A DNA stretch of 64,000 bases from Brenneria rubrifaciens (GTDB lineage Bacteria > Pseudomonadota > Gammaproteobacteria > Enterobacterales > Enterobacteriaceae). Numbering within the stretch: position 1 is the first letter of the stretch; each line of letters starts with the position of its first letter. The notes below the pieces were generated by a model. That model was not told the DNA's origin. It did no database searches and saw nothing but the letters and a program-made list of their open reading frames with translations. This document shows positions 51,054-60,619 of the stretch, piece after piece. Location: positions 2,666,001 through 2,730,000 of the forward strand of contig NZ_CP034035.1 in NCBI RefSeq assembly GCF_005484945.1. The letters run 5' to 3'. The position numbers and the translations under genes were made by a program.

Positions 51054-52217
51054 TTAACGCAGTTTCCCAGCCCCATCGGAAGGCTGACACGGATAAATCG
51101 CGGGGGTTAAGCCGGTGCGGGCCGGATATTCGCGTTCAATTACCTGAACCACCTCATCCGTGAGCGCCGATGGGATCAGCGCCACCACACAGCCGCCAAA
51201 ACCACCGCCGGTCATCCTCGCGCCCCCACGCTTGCCGACATAGTCTTGAATCAGCGCAACCAGCGCATCGATCTGCGGCACCGTGATTTCAAAATCATCG
51301 CGCATGGAGACGTGCGATTCCGCCATCAGCCTGAACAAACGTTTCGCATCCTGACGCGACAGCGCATCAGCGGCTTCCAGTGTGCGCCGGTTTTCCGTAA
51401 TGACATGCCGGGCGCGCTTGAACGCCAGCGGATCAAGACCCGCCGCGCCCGCCTCAAATTGCGGCAGAGAAAGATCGCGTAGCGCCTTGACGCCAAAATG
51501 ACCCGCCGCCGCTTCACACTGCCGGCGGCGGGTGTTGTATTCACTGTCCACCAGACCGCGGCGCACGTTGGAATTGACAATCAGCACGTCCACGCCCGCC
51601 AACATCCGTACCGCGCGTCCTTCCAGAGAGCGGCAGTCGATCAGCAGCGCATGGCCCGCCCGCCCTTGCGCGGAAATAAACTGATCCATGATGCCGCAGC
51701 GACAGCCCACGAACGCGTTTTCAGCCTGCTGCCCCACCAGAGCAAGCTCCAACTGACTCACATTCAGGCTGTTCAATGTTTTGAACGTCTGACCGATCGC
51801 CACCTCCAGCGAAGCCGAAGAACTCAGACCCGCGCCCGACGGCACATTCCCTAAAATCACCATATCCATACCGCTGAGCGGCAATCCGCGCGCCCGTAAA
51901 AACTTGACGGTTCCCCGCACATAGTCGGCCCACGTGTATTCAGGATGACGTTCAATGTCATAGGCAAGATCGAACTCGTCCTGCTGGTTATGGCAGTTTA
52001 TCGCCGCCACCCGCACCAGGCTGTCCTGCCGCACGGCGGCGGCGATCACCGTCTGATAGTCAATCGCGCAGGGCAAAACAAAACCATCGTTATAGTCGGT
52101 ATGTTCGCCAATCAGGTTAACCCGACCAGGCGCCTGGACACTGACGTCCGGCGCATAGCCGAACATCCCGGCAAAAACGGATTCGACAGACTGTCGCAGA
52201 GAATCGATGCGGCTCAT
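51054..52217 (-). CDS. galK: Galactokinase GalK
   Basis: Phosphorylates alpha-D-galactose to galactose-1-phosphate (Leloir pathway), 387 aa. GHMP-kinase motifs are all present: [23 protein letters not shown] near residue 31, the ATP loop [17 protein letters not shown] near 130, and [16 protein letters not shown] near 340. It follows galT by 9 bases on the same strand. No galE or galM is seen beside it, unlike E. coli galETKM. Confidence 0.96.
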   Translation of the reverse strand: MSRIDSLRQSVESVFAGMFGYAPDVSVQAPGRVNLIGEHTDYNDGFVLPCAIDYQTVIAAAVRQDSLVRVAAINCHNQQDEFDLAYDIERHPEYTWADYVRGTVKFLRARGLPLSGMDMVILGNVPSGAGLSSSASLEVAIGQTFKTLNSLNVSQLELALVGQQAENAFVGCRCGIMDQFISAQGRAGHALLIDCRSLEGRAVRMLAGVDVLIVNSNVRRGLVDSEYNTRRRQCEAAAGHFGVKALRDLSLPQFEAGAAGLDPLAFKRARHVITENRRTLEAADALSRQDAKRLFRLMAESHVSMRDDFEITVPQIDALVALIQDYVGKRGGARMTGGGFGGCVVALIPSALTDEVVQVIEREYPARTGLTPAIYPCQPSDGAGKLR

Positions 52218-52226
52218 AAAATGACC

Positions 52227-53267
52227 TCAAATTTGCTCACGAAAATGAATATCGCTAACGCTGCGCAGACGTTCAGCGGCCTGCTCTGCCGTCAAATCGC
52301 GCTGCGCCTCGGCCAGCATTTCATAGCCGACCATAAACTTGCGCACGCTGGCGGAACGCAATAGCGGAGGATAAAAGTGAGCGTGCAGTTGCCAGTGAGC
52401 ATTGTCCTGGCCGTTAAAGGGCGCGCCGTGCCACCCCATCGAATAGGGAAATGAACACTGGAACAGATTGTCATAACGGCTGGTCAGTTTTTTCAACGCC
52501 ACACCCAGATCGTCTCGCTGGCCATCGTTCAGTTGCGGCAGCCGTTGTACGGCAAACTTGGGCAGCAGCAAGGTCTCATACGGCCAGGACGCCCAATAAG
52601 GGACAACCGCCAGCCAACATTCCGTTTCCACCACCAGACGCGTTCCCTCCGCCCGTTCGCGCCGGGCATAGTCCAACAGCAGCGGTGAAACATATTGAGC
52701 TAAGTAGTCACGCTGTCGCCGATCTTCACACTGCGCTTCATTCGGTAAAAAATCGTTGGCCCATACCTGTCCGTGCGGATGCGGATTGGAACAACCCATC
52801 ATCGCGCCTTTATTTTCAAAAACCTGAACCCATGAATAACGCTCTCCCAATGCCGATGTTTGCTGGCTCCAGGTGTTGATCACCTCTCTCAGCGCAGGCA
52901 GGGATAGCTCAGGCAAACTTTTACCGTGATCGGGCGAGAAGCAGATTACGCGACTGACGCCCCTGGCCCGCTCAACGCGAAACAGCGGATCGTTGCTGAA
53001 AGGCACCGTCGGTGTATCTTCCATCAAGGCGGAAAAATCGTTCGTAAAAACGAACGTTCCCTGATACGGCGGATTAATGTCGCCGGTAATCCGGCTGTTG
53101 CCCGCGCACAGGTAGCAGGCCGGGTCATAGGACGGCGGGGTATTGCGATCGGGCGCTTCCTGCTGCCCTTGCCACGGGCGTTTGGCCCGATGTGGCGACA
53201 CCAGCACCCAGTCTCCTTTCAACGGGTTAAAACGGCGGTGCGGATGTTCGGTTGGTTCAAACAGCAT
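52227..53267 (-). CDS. galT: Galactose-1-phosphate uridylyltransferase GalT
   Basis: Swaps UMP between UDP-glucose and galactose-1-phosphate, 346 aa. The active-site [12 protein letters not shown] block near residue 158 carries the nucleophilic histidine; zinc-site residues CYLCAG near 52 and the later [17 protein letters not shown] start are also family features. First gene of galT-galK, with two gal operators upstream. Confidence 0.96.
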   Translation of the reverse strand: MLFEPTEHPHRRFNPLKGDWVLVSPHRAKRPWQGQQEAPDRNTPPSYDPACYLCAGNSRITGDINPPYQGTFVFTNDFSALMEDTPTVPFSNDPLFRVERARGVSRVICFSPDHGKSLPELSLPALREVINTWSQQTSALGERYSWVQVFENKGAMMGCSNPHPHGQVWANDFLPNEAQCEDRRQRDYLAQYVSPLLLDYARRERAEGTRLVVETECWLAVVPYWASWPYETLLLPKFAVQRLPQLNDGQRDDLGVALKKLTSRYDNLFQCSFPYSMGWHGAPFNGQDNAHWQLHAHFYPPLLRSASVRKFMVGYEMLAEAQRDLTAEQAAERLRSVSDIHFREQI

Positions 53268-53391
53268 AAGATCATTCCCCCAAAACGTGACATAAACCCG
53301 GTATGAGCGCGGATGTCAGCCGTCTGCCCGGATGTCCCACGCCATCGCTTTTGTCAGGAAAATAGGACGGATGCGCTAACGGCCCAACAAG

Positions 53392-53407
53392 GTGTAATCA
53401 GTTTCAC
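53392..53407. promoter_or_regulatory. Gal operator 1
   Basis: GTGTAATCAGTTTCAC fits the GalR/GalS consensus (GTG-AA-C--TT-CAC) with both outer triplets perfect. Confidence 0.7.
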
Positions 53408-53477
53408 AAAAAGGAAACCACGGATATCCTCAGCGCGGCAGCGTCCGTGAAAACAACCTCATTAATTTATCATTTAG

Positions 53478-53493
53478 GTGTAATCGGTTACCC
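53478..53493. promoter_or_regulatory. Gal operator 2
   Basis: GTGTAATCGGTTACCC fits the GalR/GalS consensus with the central CG and GTGTAA-C--TTAC; only the last triplet deviates. The 86-base distance to operator 1 is about eight helical turns, suited to repression by DNA looping as in E. coli gal. Confidence 0.7.
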
Positions 53494-53790
53494 TAAATTT
53501 AAACCTCGGCATACCGTTTGGAAAGCGGCTGTCAAACGCAATTGTTGCTGCCGATCACATAAGTACGATCCCAATACCGCGAAAAGAGGAGGAATAGGTA
53601 ACATTAATAAAAAATCGGACATTTAGACTCGACAACGTACCTATTTCTTCTTTTTAACCTGTGGATTGGGCTATATACCTAAATTCATTGGAGTGGCCTG
53701 CGGCGACTTCAAGGAAAAAGGAATATAAATCATAAAAATCTCTGGCGTTTATGTCACACGACAACGCATTTCACCGTTCAGGAATGCTTA

Positions 53791-54804
53791 ATGGCAACAA
53801 TAAAGGATGTCGCTCGTCTATCAGGCGTCTCCGTTGCGACGGTTTCCCGGGTCATCAATGACTCCCCGAAAGCCAGCAGCGCTTCACGCGACGCCGTGCA
53901 TAAAGCAATGGCGGAGTTACAATATCATCCCAATGCAAATGCAAGCGCCCTTGCCCACCAACGTGCTAAAACGCTTGGCATTGTGGTCGCAGATGTTTCC
54001 GATCCCTTCTTCGGCGCCATGGTAAAATCCGTGGAGCATTTCGCGCAGACGACAGGAAAATTCCTGCTCATCGGTAATGGCTATCACAATGCCGATCGGG
54101 AGAAAAAGGCGATCGAGCAGTTGATTCGTCATCGCTGCGCCGGATTGGTGGTGCACGCCAAGATGATTCCCGATCAGGAACTGGCGGCGTTAATGGGGCA
54201 TATTCCTGACATGGTGTTGATCAATCGTACGCTGCCGGGTTATGACTCTCGTTGTGTCGCGTTGGATGACCGCTACGGTGCGTGGCTATCCGCCCGCCAT
54301 TTGATTCAGGAGGGACATCAGAAAATCGGTTTTCTCTGCTCGGACCACCAGATTTCCGACGCATTCGATCGTCTGCAAGGCTATATCGATGCCTTACATG
54401 AGCACGGTATCGCGCCGGATGAACGCCTGATTGCACGGGCATCACCGGATGAGTCGGGCGGCGAATCAGCGATGACCGAATTGCTCAGCCGCGGCGGGAA
54501 TATGACGGCAATAGTGTGCTACAACGACGCGATGGCGGCCGGCGCCCTGTCGGTGCTGAGCGATAACAGTATCAGCGTGCCGCAGGATATGTCCGTGGTG
54601 GGGTTTGATGATGTCCTGCTCGCCCGTTATCTGCGCCCGCGGTTAACCACCATACATTATCCGGTTACAGCGATGGCCATGCACGCGGCGGAGCTGGCCG
54701 TGGCGCTCTCCGAGGGGACGCCGCACCCAAAAACCACCAATATCTTCATCCCCACATTGGTTCGCCGCCATTCCGTCGGCGCGCCGCCGCAAAATAAAAG
54801 GTAG
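53791..54804 (+). CDS. LacI-family gal repressor (GalR/GalS type)
   Basis: 337-aa repressor. The helix-turn-helix and hinge (ATIKDVARLSGVSVATVSRV, then SALAHQRAKTLGIVV) follow the GalR/GalS pattern, as does the sugar-binding domain (VSDPFFGAMVKSVEHFA, INRTLPGYDSRCVALDD, VVGFDDVLLARYLRPRLTTI). The divergent galTK and two gal operators point to galactose control; I cannot decide between galR and galS orthology. A long hairpin terminator follows. Confidence 0.88.
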   Translation: MATIKDVARLSGVSVATVSRVINDSPKASSASRDAVHKAMAELQYHPNANASALAHQRAKTLGIVVADVSDPFFGAMVKSVEHFAQTTGKFLLIGNGYHNADREKKAIEQLIRHRCAGLVVHAKMIPDQELAALMGHIPDMVLINRTLPGYDSRCVALDDRYGAWLSARHLIQEGHQKIGFLCSDHQISDAFDRLQGYIDALHEHGIAPDERLIARASPDESGGESAMTELLSRGGNMTAIVCYNDAMAAGALSVLSDNSISVPQDMSVVGFDDVLLARYLRPRLTTIHYPVTAMAMHAAELAVALSEGTPHPKTTNIFIPTLVRRHSVGAPPQNKR

Positions 54805-54807
54805 CGC

Positions 54808-54878
54808 AAAGCGTGGCGTCACCCTGTCTGAATGGCACTGGACGAATCTGACAGGGTTAACGCGCTTTTATTGATGCA
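54808..54878 (+). terminator. Terminator of the gal repressor gene
   Basis: Inner stem ACCCTGTC/GACAGGGT (54821-54828 with 54850-54857) is extended by AAAGCG with CGCTTTT outside it, ending in CTTTTATT. It begins right after the stop at 54804. Confidence 0.6.
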
Positions 54879-55065
54879 AATATCGCCGTCAAGGGTGCCA
54901 TCAGAATAATGAATGAACAAAAGCGCCCTAATAACAAGATGCGCCATTTAGTTTAGTGGCCCGCCAAAGATATAATTGCGGTTTTGAGTTCTCCATCTCA
55001 TTTTTAATGTACATGTTACATAGAATGGCGTGGAAAACTTGGTCTGCCTCATATCTGGAGCCAAC

Positions 55066-56262
55066 ATGTCCCTATCCCATATTGCGCAATTTATTTTGGC
55101 GTTGATTGTGGTTGCAGCTCTCGCGCTACTGGTTTGCCAGGATCGTAAAAGCATCCGCATTCGTTTTATTATCCAACTGCTGGTTGTTGAAATTCTGCTT
55201 GCCTATTTTTTCCTCTACTCGAATATCGGGCTGGGTGCGGTAAAAGGGGTCGCGTCGCTCTTCGATAAACTGCTCGAATTCGCCGGTCAGGGAACGGACT
55301 TCGTCTTCGGTGATATGGTCAACAGTGAAAAGAACCTGGTTTCGTTCTTCTTCAAAGTGCTTTGCCCTATCGTCTTCATTTCCGCGCTGATCGGGATTTT
55401 GCAATACATCAAACTGCTGCCCATCATCATTCGCCTGATCGGTACGGTACTGTCCAAAGTGAACGGCATGGGGAAACTTGAATCTTTCAACGCCGTCAGT
55501 TCACTGATTCTCGGCCAGTCCGAAAACTTCATCGCCTACAAAGACATTCTGGGCAAGATGTCCGAAAAACGCATGTACACCATGGCCGCCACCGCCATGT
55601 CGACGGTTTCCATGTCCATCGTCGGCGCTTATATGTCCATGCTGGATGCCAAGTTCGTGGTTGCCGCACTGATCCTGAATATGTTTAGCACCTTTATCGT
55701 GCTATCACTTATCAACCCTTACACCGTGGACGACGAGCCAGAGCTTCAGTTAGGTAACCTGCACGAAGGGCAAAGCTTTTTTGAAATGCTGGGCGAATAC
55801 ATTTTGGCCGGTTTCAAGGTCGCGGTTATCGTTGCCGCCATGCTGATTGGCTTTATTGCCCTGATCGCCGCCATTAACGCCATTTTCAGCGCCGTCTTCG
55901 GCGTAAGCTTCCAGGAAACCCTCGGCTACGCGTTCTACCCGTTGGCCTGGATTATGGGTATTCCTTCCCATGAAGCCTTGCAGGTTGGCAGCATCATGGC
56001 GACCAAACTGGTTTCCAACGAATTCGTGGCCATGCTGGAACTGCAAAAAGTGGCGGATACCCTGTCGCCGCGCAGCGTGGGTATCCTGTCCGTGTTCCTG
56101 GTCTCTTTCGCCAACTTCTCATCGATCGGTATTATCGCCGGCGCGATTAAAGGTCTGAATGAACAGCAAGGAAACGTGGTTTCCCGCTTTGGCCTGAAGC
56201 TGGTTTACGGCTCAACGCTGGTGAGTATTCTTTCCGCGTCCATTGCAGGGTTGGTGCTGTAA
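55066..56262 (+). CDS. nupC: Nucleoside permease NupC
   Basis: Proton-coupled concentrative nucleoside transporter, 398 aa from the ATG at 55066 (GGAG site; an in-frame extension to 55030 lacks one). The match to E. coli NupC runs the whole length: [19 protein letters not shown] with [16 protein letters not shown] near residue 155, [19 protein letters not shown] near 180, [19 protein letters not shown] near 235, and [15 protein letters not shown] near 355. About ten membrane spans. Confidence 0.95.
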   Translation: MSLSHIAQFILALIVVAALALLVCQDRKSIRIRFIIQLLVVEILLAYFFLYSNIGLGAVKGVASLFDKLLEFAGQGTDFVFGDMVNSEKNLVSFFFKVLCPIVFISALIGILQYIKLLPIIIRLIGTVLSKVNGMGKLESFNAVSSLILGQSENFIAYKDILGKMSEKRMYTMAATAMSTVSMSIVGAYMSMLDAKFVVAALILNMFSTFIVLSLINPYTVDDEPELQLGNLHEGQSFFEMLGEYILAGFKVAVIVAAMLIGFIALIAAINAIFSAVFGVSFQETLGYAFYPLAWIMGIPSHEALQVGSIMATKLVSNEFVAMLELQKVADTLSPRSVGILSVFLVSFANFSSIGIIAGAIKGLNEQQGNVVSRFGLKLVYGSTLVSILSASIAGLVL

Positions 56263-56268
56263 CACGAT

Positions 56269-56303
56269 GGATAAACCGGGAATACGCTGTTCCCGGTTTA
56301 TCC
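56269..56303. terminator. Hairpin between nupC and the ureohydrolase gene
   Basis: Perfect 14-bp stem (56269-56282 with 56290-56303, 7-base loop) 6 bases after the nupC stop and 12 bases past the convergent gene end. The stem itself contains the T-rich run; no separate T-tract. Likely a two-way terminator. Confidence 0.65.
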
Positions 56304-56315
56304 CTGAACGATTCG

Positions 56316-57200
56316 CTATTGCGCCTGACTGCCGTACACCGCGAAAGTAAAGGCCAGATAAGCGGCCAGCGTCGACGTCATATCGCCCACATCTTTCGTC
56401 GGATTGACTTCGGTAATCGCCATTGCCGCGCAGTGCTGAGCCAGCATCGCCACCATATGCAATGCCTGATCGGAACTGATACCGCCGGGTTCATGCGCAC
56501 CGGCGCCTGGTGCATAAGCGGGATCGACCGAATCAATATCAAATGACAGGAACAGATGATCGGCGTGTTTTACCCGATCCAGAATACGTTCAACCGTCGC
56601 CTCCGGCCCCAGCTTCAACACTTCCCGGGCGGAAAGATGCACTAAATCATGCTCATGCTTGAACTGACCTGACGCGGGGAAATTAAAGTGACGTTCACAC
56701 ACCTGAATACAATCCGTGGGCGCAATACGATCCAGTTCCAGTGAACGGCGCATACCGCTTGATTGGCTGTGACGCCCCTGCCGCTCACTTTCATCCATCA
56801 AATCCAGGTGCGCGTCGAAGTGAATAATGCCAATTCGCCCCGGCAGGGAATCATGTACGCCCTTCGCCACCGGGAATAGCAGGCTGTCGTCACCGCCGAT
56901 CATGATAGGGACGTGTCCACGTTCAATCGAGGCACTGACGGCTTCACAGGTGGCAGCGAAAGTTTTCAGGGTATCGTTGGGGATAACCTTCACATCGCCC
57001 CGGTCGATCAGCAGTTGTTCCCCGACGTCCATCTCGGTATCGGTTTCCAGGCAGTAAATTTTCCCTTGCTGAATACGCATGTTGATCCAGCGCGCGCATT
57101 CACGCACTCGCGCAGGCGCATAACGCGAACCAGGCCAACCCAGGGTAGATTCGCCATCGAACGGAATCCCCCATAAATCAAACTGCCTTTTACTTTTCAT
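56316..57200 (-). CDS. Ureohydrolase-family protein (agmatinase-like)
   Basis: 294-aa member of the arginase/agmatinase family, which cleaves guanidino compounds to urea and an amine. Metal-site motifs are HFDAHLDL (129-133) and SFDIDSVDPAYAPGAG (Asp221, Asp223). The first motif, normally GGDHS with a manganese-binding histidine, reads GGDDS (102-106), so a ligand is His to Asp. The substrate is unknown: agmatine, guanidinobutyrate or another. It follows the ABC importer genes by 26 bases on the same strand, suggesting the importer brings in its substrate. Confidence 0.85.
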   Translation of the reverse strand: MKSKRQFDLWGIPFDGESTLGWPGSRYAPARVRECARWINMRIQQGKIYCLETDTEMDVGEQLLIDRGDVKVIPNDTLKTFAATCEAVSASIERGHVPIMIGGDDSLLFPVAKGVHDSLPGRIGIIHFDAHLDLMDESERQGRHSQSSGMRRSLELDRIAPTDCIQVCERHFNFPASGQFKHEHDLVHLSAREVLKLGPEATVERILDRVKHADHLFLSFDIDSVDPAYAPGAGAHEPGGISSDQALHMVAMLAQHCAAMAITEVNPTKDVGDMTSTLAAYLAFTFAVYGSQAQ

Positions 57201-57226
57201 ATCAACCTCAATAAGCGGAAAAAGTA

Positions 57227-57919
57227 TTAGCCGCGTGGTGACTTCAGATAGCCGGCATAACGTTTCTCGGCATAGCGGAACACGGCAACCAGCAGCAAGG
57301 TCAGAATCAGATAAATCACGCCAGCGGCGACATAGGGCTCAAACTGAATGTAATAATTCAGGCTGATATTGCGCGCCACTCCGGTGATTTCCATCAGCGT
57401 GACGGTGCTTGCCAGCGAGGTGGCATGCAGCATCATGATGGTTTCATTGCCGTATAACGAAAGCGAACGCGTCAGCATCGCCGGTAATAAAATGCGTCTC
57501 ACCACCACAGGAGACGACATACCAAAGGCTTTGGCCGCTTCGATTTCACCGGCGGGCAAATGGCGCAGGCCGCCAGCAAAAATTTCCGTGGTATAAGCCG
57601 TGGTGTTGAGCACAAACGCCAGCAATACGCAGACCAACGGGCTGGATAGCCAGGGCCACAGTACGCTGGCGCGCAGTAGATCAAACTGGGCCAGCCCGTA
57701 GTAAATCAGGAATAACTGGATCAGTAACGGCGTACCGCGAAATATCAGGGTATACAGCGCAATCACGCCACGGATCGCTTTGGGAGCGCCGTTACGAGCC
57801 AGCGCCAGGGCCAGTGAGAGGAAGAAACCGACGCCCAGCGATAAAAAAGTCAGCAGCAGCGTGAGCCCGGCGCCATGGGCATACAGCGCGAAATTCTCGG
57901 CAATCACGCCCCAGTTCAT
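57227..57919 (-). CDS. ABC amino-acid-type permease, HisM-like
   Basis: Polar amino acid ABC permease, 230 aa from the ATG at 57919 (GGAGG site 7 bases upstream); the frame is open to 58132 but that part lies inside the previous gene. About five spans. The His/Glu/Gln/Arg-permease motif TLIFRGTPLLIQLFLIYYG near residue 60 and the EAA loop AGEIEAAKAFGMSSPVVVRRILLP near 135 are clear. Overlaps the upstream permease stop by 4 bases. Confidence 0.9.
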   Translation of the reverse strand: MNWGVIAENFALYAHGAGLTLLLTFLSLGVGFFLSLALALARNGAPKAIRGVIALYTLIFRGTPLLIQLFLIYYGLAQFDLLRASVLWPWLSSPLVCVLLAFVLNTTAYTTEIFAGGLRHLPAGEIEAAKAFGMSSPVVVRRILLPAMLTRSLSLYGNETIMMLHATSLASTVTLMEITGVARNISLNYYIQFEPYVAAGVIYLILTLLLVAVFRYAEKRYAGYLKSPRG

Positions 57920-58614
57920 TGTCCCGCCTCCCGGACAACCAACGCGTAACGTTGCCCCAGCCACGTCAGCATTAACACCGACAGCAGCGTAATCGCCAGG
58001 TAAAAACCGCCGGCCAGCAAATAAAAGGTAAACGGCTGGCCGGTCGACTCCGCCGCGCCTTTGGCGCGGAACATAATATCTTCCAGCCCGAGCAGGGAAG
58101 CCAGAGCGGTGGCTTTCACCAATACCAGCCAATTATTGGTAAAACCGGGCAGCGCCAGGCGGATCATTTGCGGCAGGATAATTCTGCAAAACGTTTTGAA
58201 TGGGCTAAAACCGAAGGCATGGGCGGCTTCAATTTCACCATAGGGAATATTCATCAGCGCGTAGCGGAATGTTTCCGTCATATAGGCGCCAAAAATAAGG
58301 CCGAGAGTGATAAAGCCCGCCATAAACGGGCTGAACTCAAGATGATGACCACCGCCAAGCTGCCCTATTATGTTATTAAGCAATGCGGGCAGGCTATAAA
58401 ATACCAGCAACATCAACACCAGATCCGGAATTCCCCTGGCCAGCAAGGTATAGGGCGCAATCATATAATTCAGCCAGCGATTGCCGGACTGTTTACCCAA
58501 TGCGCACAGCAGGCCGAGAACCACCGCCAACAGCAGGGCTAACAATGCCAGTTGGATTGTTACCCAGCCTGCATCCAGAACCATGAAGAAGTAGTCGCTT
58601 GACATATCGGTCAC
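57916..58614 (-). CDS. ABC amino-acid-type permease, HisQ-like
   Basis: Partner permease, 232 aa, about five spans. TLLARGIPDLVLMLLVFYSLP near residue 55 and the EAA loop YGEIEAAHAFGFSPFKTFCRI near 130 place it in the HisQ branch. Its start overlaps the binding-protein stop (ATGA). With the HisM-like partner it should form the membrane channel, but no ATPase gene accompanies them, so a shared HisP/ArtP-type ATPase elsewhere must serve it. Confidence 0.9.
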   Translation of the reverse strand: MTDMSSDYFFMVLDAGWVTIQLALLALLLAVVLGLLCALGKQSGNRWLNYMIAPYTLLARGIPDLVLMLLVFYSLPALLNNIIGQLGGGHHLEFSPFMAGFITLGLIFGAYMTETFRYALMNIPYGEIEAAHAFGFSPFKTFCRIILPQMIRLALPGFTNNWLVLVKATALASLLGLEDIMFRAKGAAESTGQPFTFYLLAGGFYLAITLLSVLMLTWLGQRYALVVREAGQ

Positions 58615-59378
58615 TCAGCAGGAAAGTATTTCTTGTTCAGCGCATCCAACTGGCCGTCGGCCCGCACCTTGGCTAACCCCTGATTGATTTTATTCAGCAA
58701 CGCCGTGTTGTTTTTATTAATGGCGATCGCCACTCCCTCACCGAATTCAGGCGCATCTTTTCCGGTCAGACGCGGGCCGACCAACGCATAGTTTTTGCCG
58801 TTTTCCTTTTCCAGAAAGCTACTGACAATCTGTGCTTCGTAGCTCATGTGCACGTCGGCACGGCCTGCGGTAAGCTCAAGATAGGGAGCGCTGCCGCCGT
58901 CATAGCGTTTGATAATGCTCTGCCGGTAGTTTTTTGATACGTAGGCATCCATCGGCGTACCGGTCTGCACCGCAATCACTTTCCCCTTCAGTCCTTCAGG
59001 GCTGGTATCGGTGATAGCGCCTTTACGCGCCACAAAACGAAATACCGGATGCTGATAAATATCGCTGAACGCCATCACCCTGCGGCGGGCCTCGGTCACC
59101 GTCAGTTGAGAGATCAACGCATCGTATTTGCGGTTAATCAGGCCGGGGATCATGCCATCCCAGGGCGCGTTGATAATATTGCACTCAAGCTCGGCGGCTT
59201 GGCATATTGCTTCGGCCAGATCGATATCGTAGCCGACAAGCTTGCCTGACGCGTCCACCGACTCAAACGGCGGGAATGTCGCATCGGTAGCGATAGTCAC
59301 TTTCCCATCAGCCGCAAAAACCGAGCCAGCAAGCCCCAGGGCCGCGATTGCCAACAGTATTTTTGATATTTTCATCAT
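58611..59378 (-). CDS. Periplasmic amino-acid-type binding protein
   Basis: 255-aa solute-binding protein of the Lys/Arg/Orn/His cluster. A 23-residue signal peptide ends AGSVFA, followed by the usual VTIATDATFPPFESVDASGK and GYDIDLAEAICQAAEL. WDGMIPGLINRKYDALISQLT and the VIAVQTGTPMDAYV hinge are family marks. The pocket residues fit a cationic ligand, and the linked ureohydrolase suggests arginine, agmatine or another guanidino compound. GAGG lies before two adjacent ATGs (59378 and 59375); either may be used. Confidence 0.9.
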   Translation of the reverse strand: MMKISKILLAIAALGLAGSVFAADGKVTIATDATFPPFESVDASGKLVGYDIDLAEAICQAAELECNIINAPWDGMIPGLINRKYDALISQLTVTEARRRVMAFSDIYQHPVFRFVARKGAITDTSPEGLKGKVIAVQTGTPMDAYVSKNYRQSIIKRYDGGSAPYLELTAGRADVHMSYEAQIVSSFLEKENGKNYALVGPRLTGKDAPEFGEGVAIAINKNNTALLNKINQGLAKVRADGQLDALNKKYFPAE

Positions 59379-59476
59379 TACATCCTCTGGTGTGGTGGGT
59401 TTTAAAACATCAGATCAAGACAAGCACAGATTTGATAATCACGGGTTCGCCGTTGCCTCGGCCTTTGCCGCCGGGC

Positions 59477-60085
59477 TTAATTTCCCCTCGGGGGCGGCAC
59501 GATGACCCAGATAGCGGTACAGATTTCCGTGGTGGAGTTGTTATGCCAGACATGGGGCAAGGAAGGATTGAACGTCAGCGTGTCGCCCTTCGCCAATAAA
59601 TACCGCTGTTCTTCAACCACGATCTCAAGGCTGCCGCTGAGAACATGCACCATATCCGCCGCCGCTTTCAGGGTATAAGGCTCCGCTCCAGACCCCCCGA
59701 GAGGATCAATTTCAGACAACAACACCATCATTTCTTCATTGCCGGCGCCGCTGATTAAATATTCCCGCATCTTTTCGCCACCGAGACTGATCGGGGTTCC
59801 CTGACCGGCAGGCACAAAATTTGTCGAAGGGGGATCAAACAGTTTTGACGGCGTAATGCCCACCACCTCGCAGACACGCAACAACGTGGCGATGGAGGCT
59901 TGAGCCACGTTACGCTCAAGGCGGCTGATAAAAGATTTACTGACGCCAACTTGCTCAGCGACATCCTCAATACGCATACCTTTCGCTTTGCGAATCGCTC
60001 GCAGACGTATGCCGACATTGAAGTCAGCGCCGGCAGGGGTATGCTGATCTTTCTCAAATTCGCTCACAGGAAGTACAGAGGACAT
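59477..60085 (-). CDS. XRE-family regulator with cupin domain
   Basis: 202-aa regulator: helix-turn-helix at about residues 25-80 (GIRLRAIRKAKGMRIEDVAE, then GVSKSFISRLERNVAQASI) and a C-terminal cupin (about 110-195, HVLSGSLEIVVEEQRYLLAKGDTLTFNPSLPHVWHN region) that probably binds a small ligand. PuuR-like regulators of polyamine genes share this layout. It lies 98 bases before the binding protein on the same strand, so it likely controls the importer-ureohydrolase unit. Confidence 0.88.
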   Translation of the reverse strand: MSSVLPVSEFEKDQHTPAGADFNVGIRLRAIRKAKGMRIEDVAEQVGVSKSFISRLERNVAQASIATLLRVCEVVGITPSKLFDPPSTNFVPAGQGTPISLGGEKMREYLISGAGNEEMMVLLSEIDPLGGSGAEPYTLKAAADMVHVLSGSLEIVVEEQRYLLAKGDTLTFNPSLPHVWHNNSTTEICTAIWVIVPPPRGN

Positions 60086-60619
60086 CGCTGATTCTCAAGT
60101 TGCATATTAGGTAACTTTTAAATTTTAAGCACATTTTATGCCATCTTGTTTTTCTGGCGGCGTACACATTTTATTGCCAGACTCAACTGATGCGAAAATT
60201 ATTCAGGAAATGAAGATAAATTCATTAATATCATTGATATTAAGTATAAAAAAACCGTTTTACACCACCATAGTGCGCTGGCAGAAAATCAGAAGAAATA
60301 TGTCTATAGACTATTTTTAAGCGGGATGCAGGTTAGCCAGGTCAATCCATAACGTTGCATAAAGGTTCATTTTTCTCGGCGTAATGCATCCTAAGCGGGC
60401 TGCGCGCCACTCCTTTGGTGCATCGCGGTAGGAGGGCGGAACCGCGTCAGGTTGCGGCCAGCGCGCGGCCTACAAACCCTGACACATCTTCCATATTTCC
60501 TTCATTTTTATCCGGTATGTACTGTTTAAACTAGTATGATCAGTGGTTTTATATAGCGTCTTGCTATTTATGGAACCTGAGCCATTCTCGGCGCAATCTG
60601 GAGAAATTAGTCCACTATT
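60086..60619. other. Divergent region XRE regulator/mdtA
   Basis: About 534 bases. The left half is AT-rich; the part at 60400-60480 is GC-rich with several short inverted repeats. A plus-strand frame of 60 codons at 60138 has no ribosome site and no recognised family. A weak BaeR-like site is listed separately. Confidence 0.5.
60370..60387 (+). promoter_or_regulatory. Possible BaeR box before mdtA
   Basis: TTTTTCTCGGCGTAATGC shares the perfect TTTTTCTC start with the BaeR consensus TTTTTCTCCATNATTGGC; the second half agrees poorly. It lies about 230 bases before mdtA, which BaeR activates in E. coli. Confidence 0.25.

Larger units (their letters stand above)
53268..53790. other. Divergent control region galT/gal repressor
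   Basis: About 523 bases between the galTK unit and the divergent repressor gene. It holds two GalR/GalS-type operators 86 bases apart at 53392 and 53478. The nearer one lies about 125 bases before galT. No gene is seen. Confidence 0.7.
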
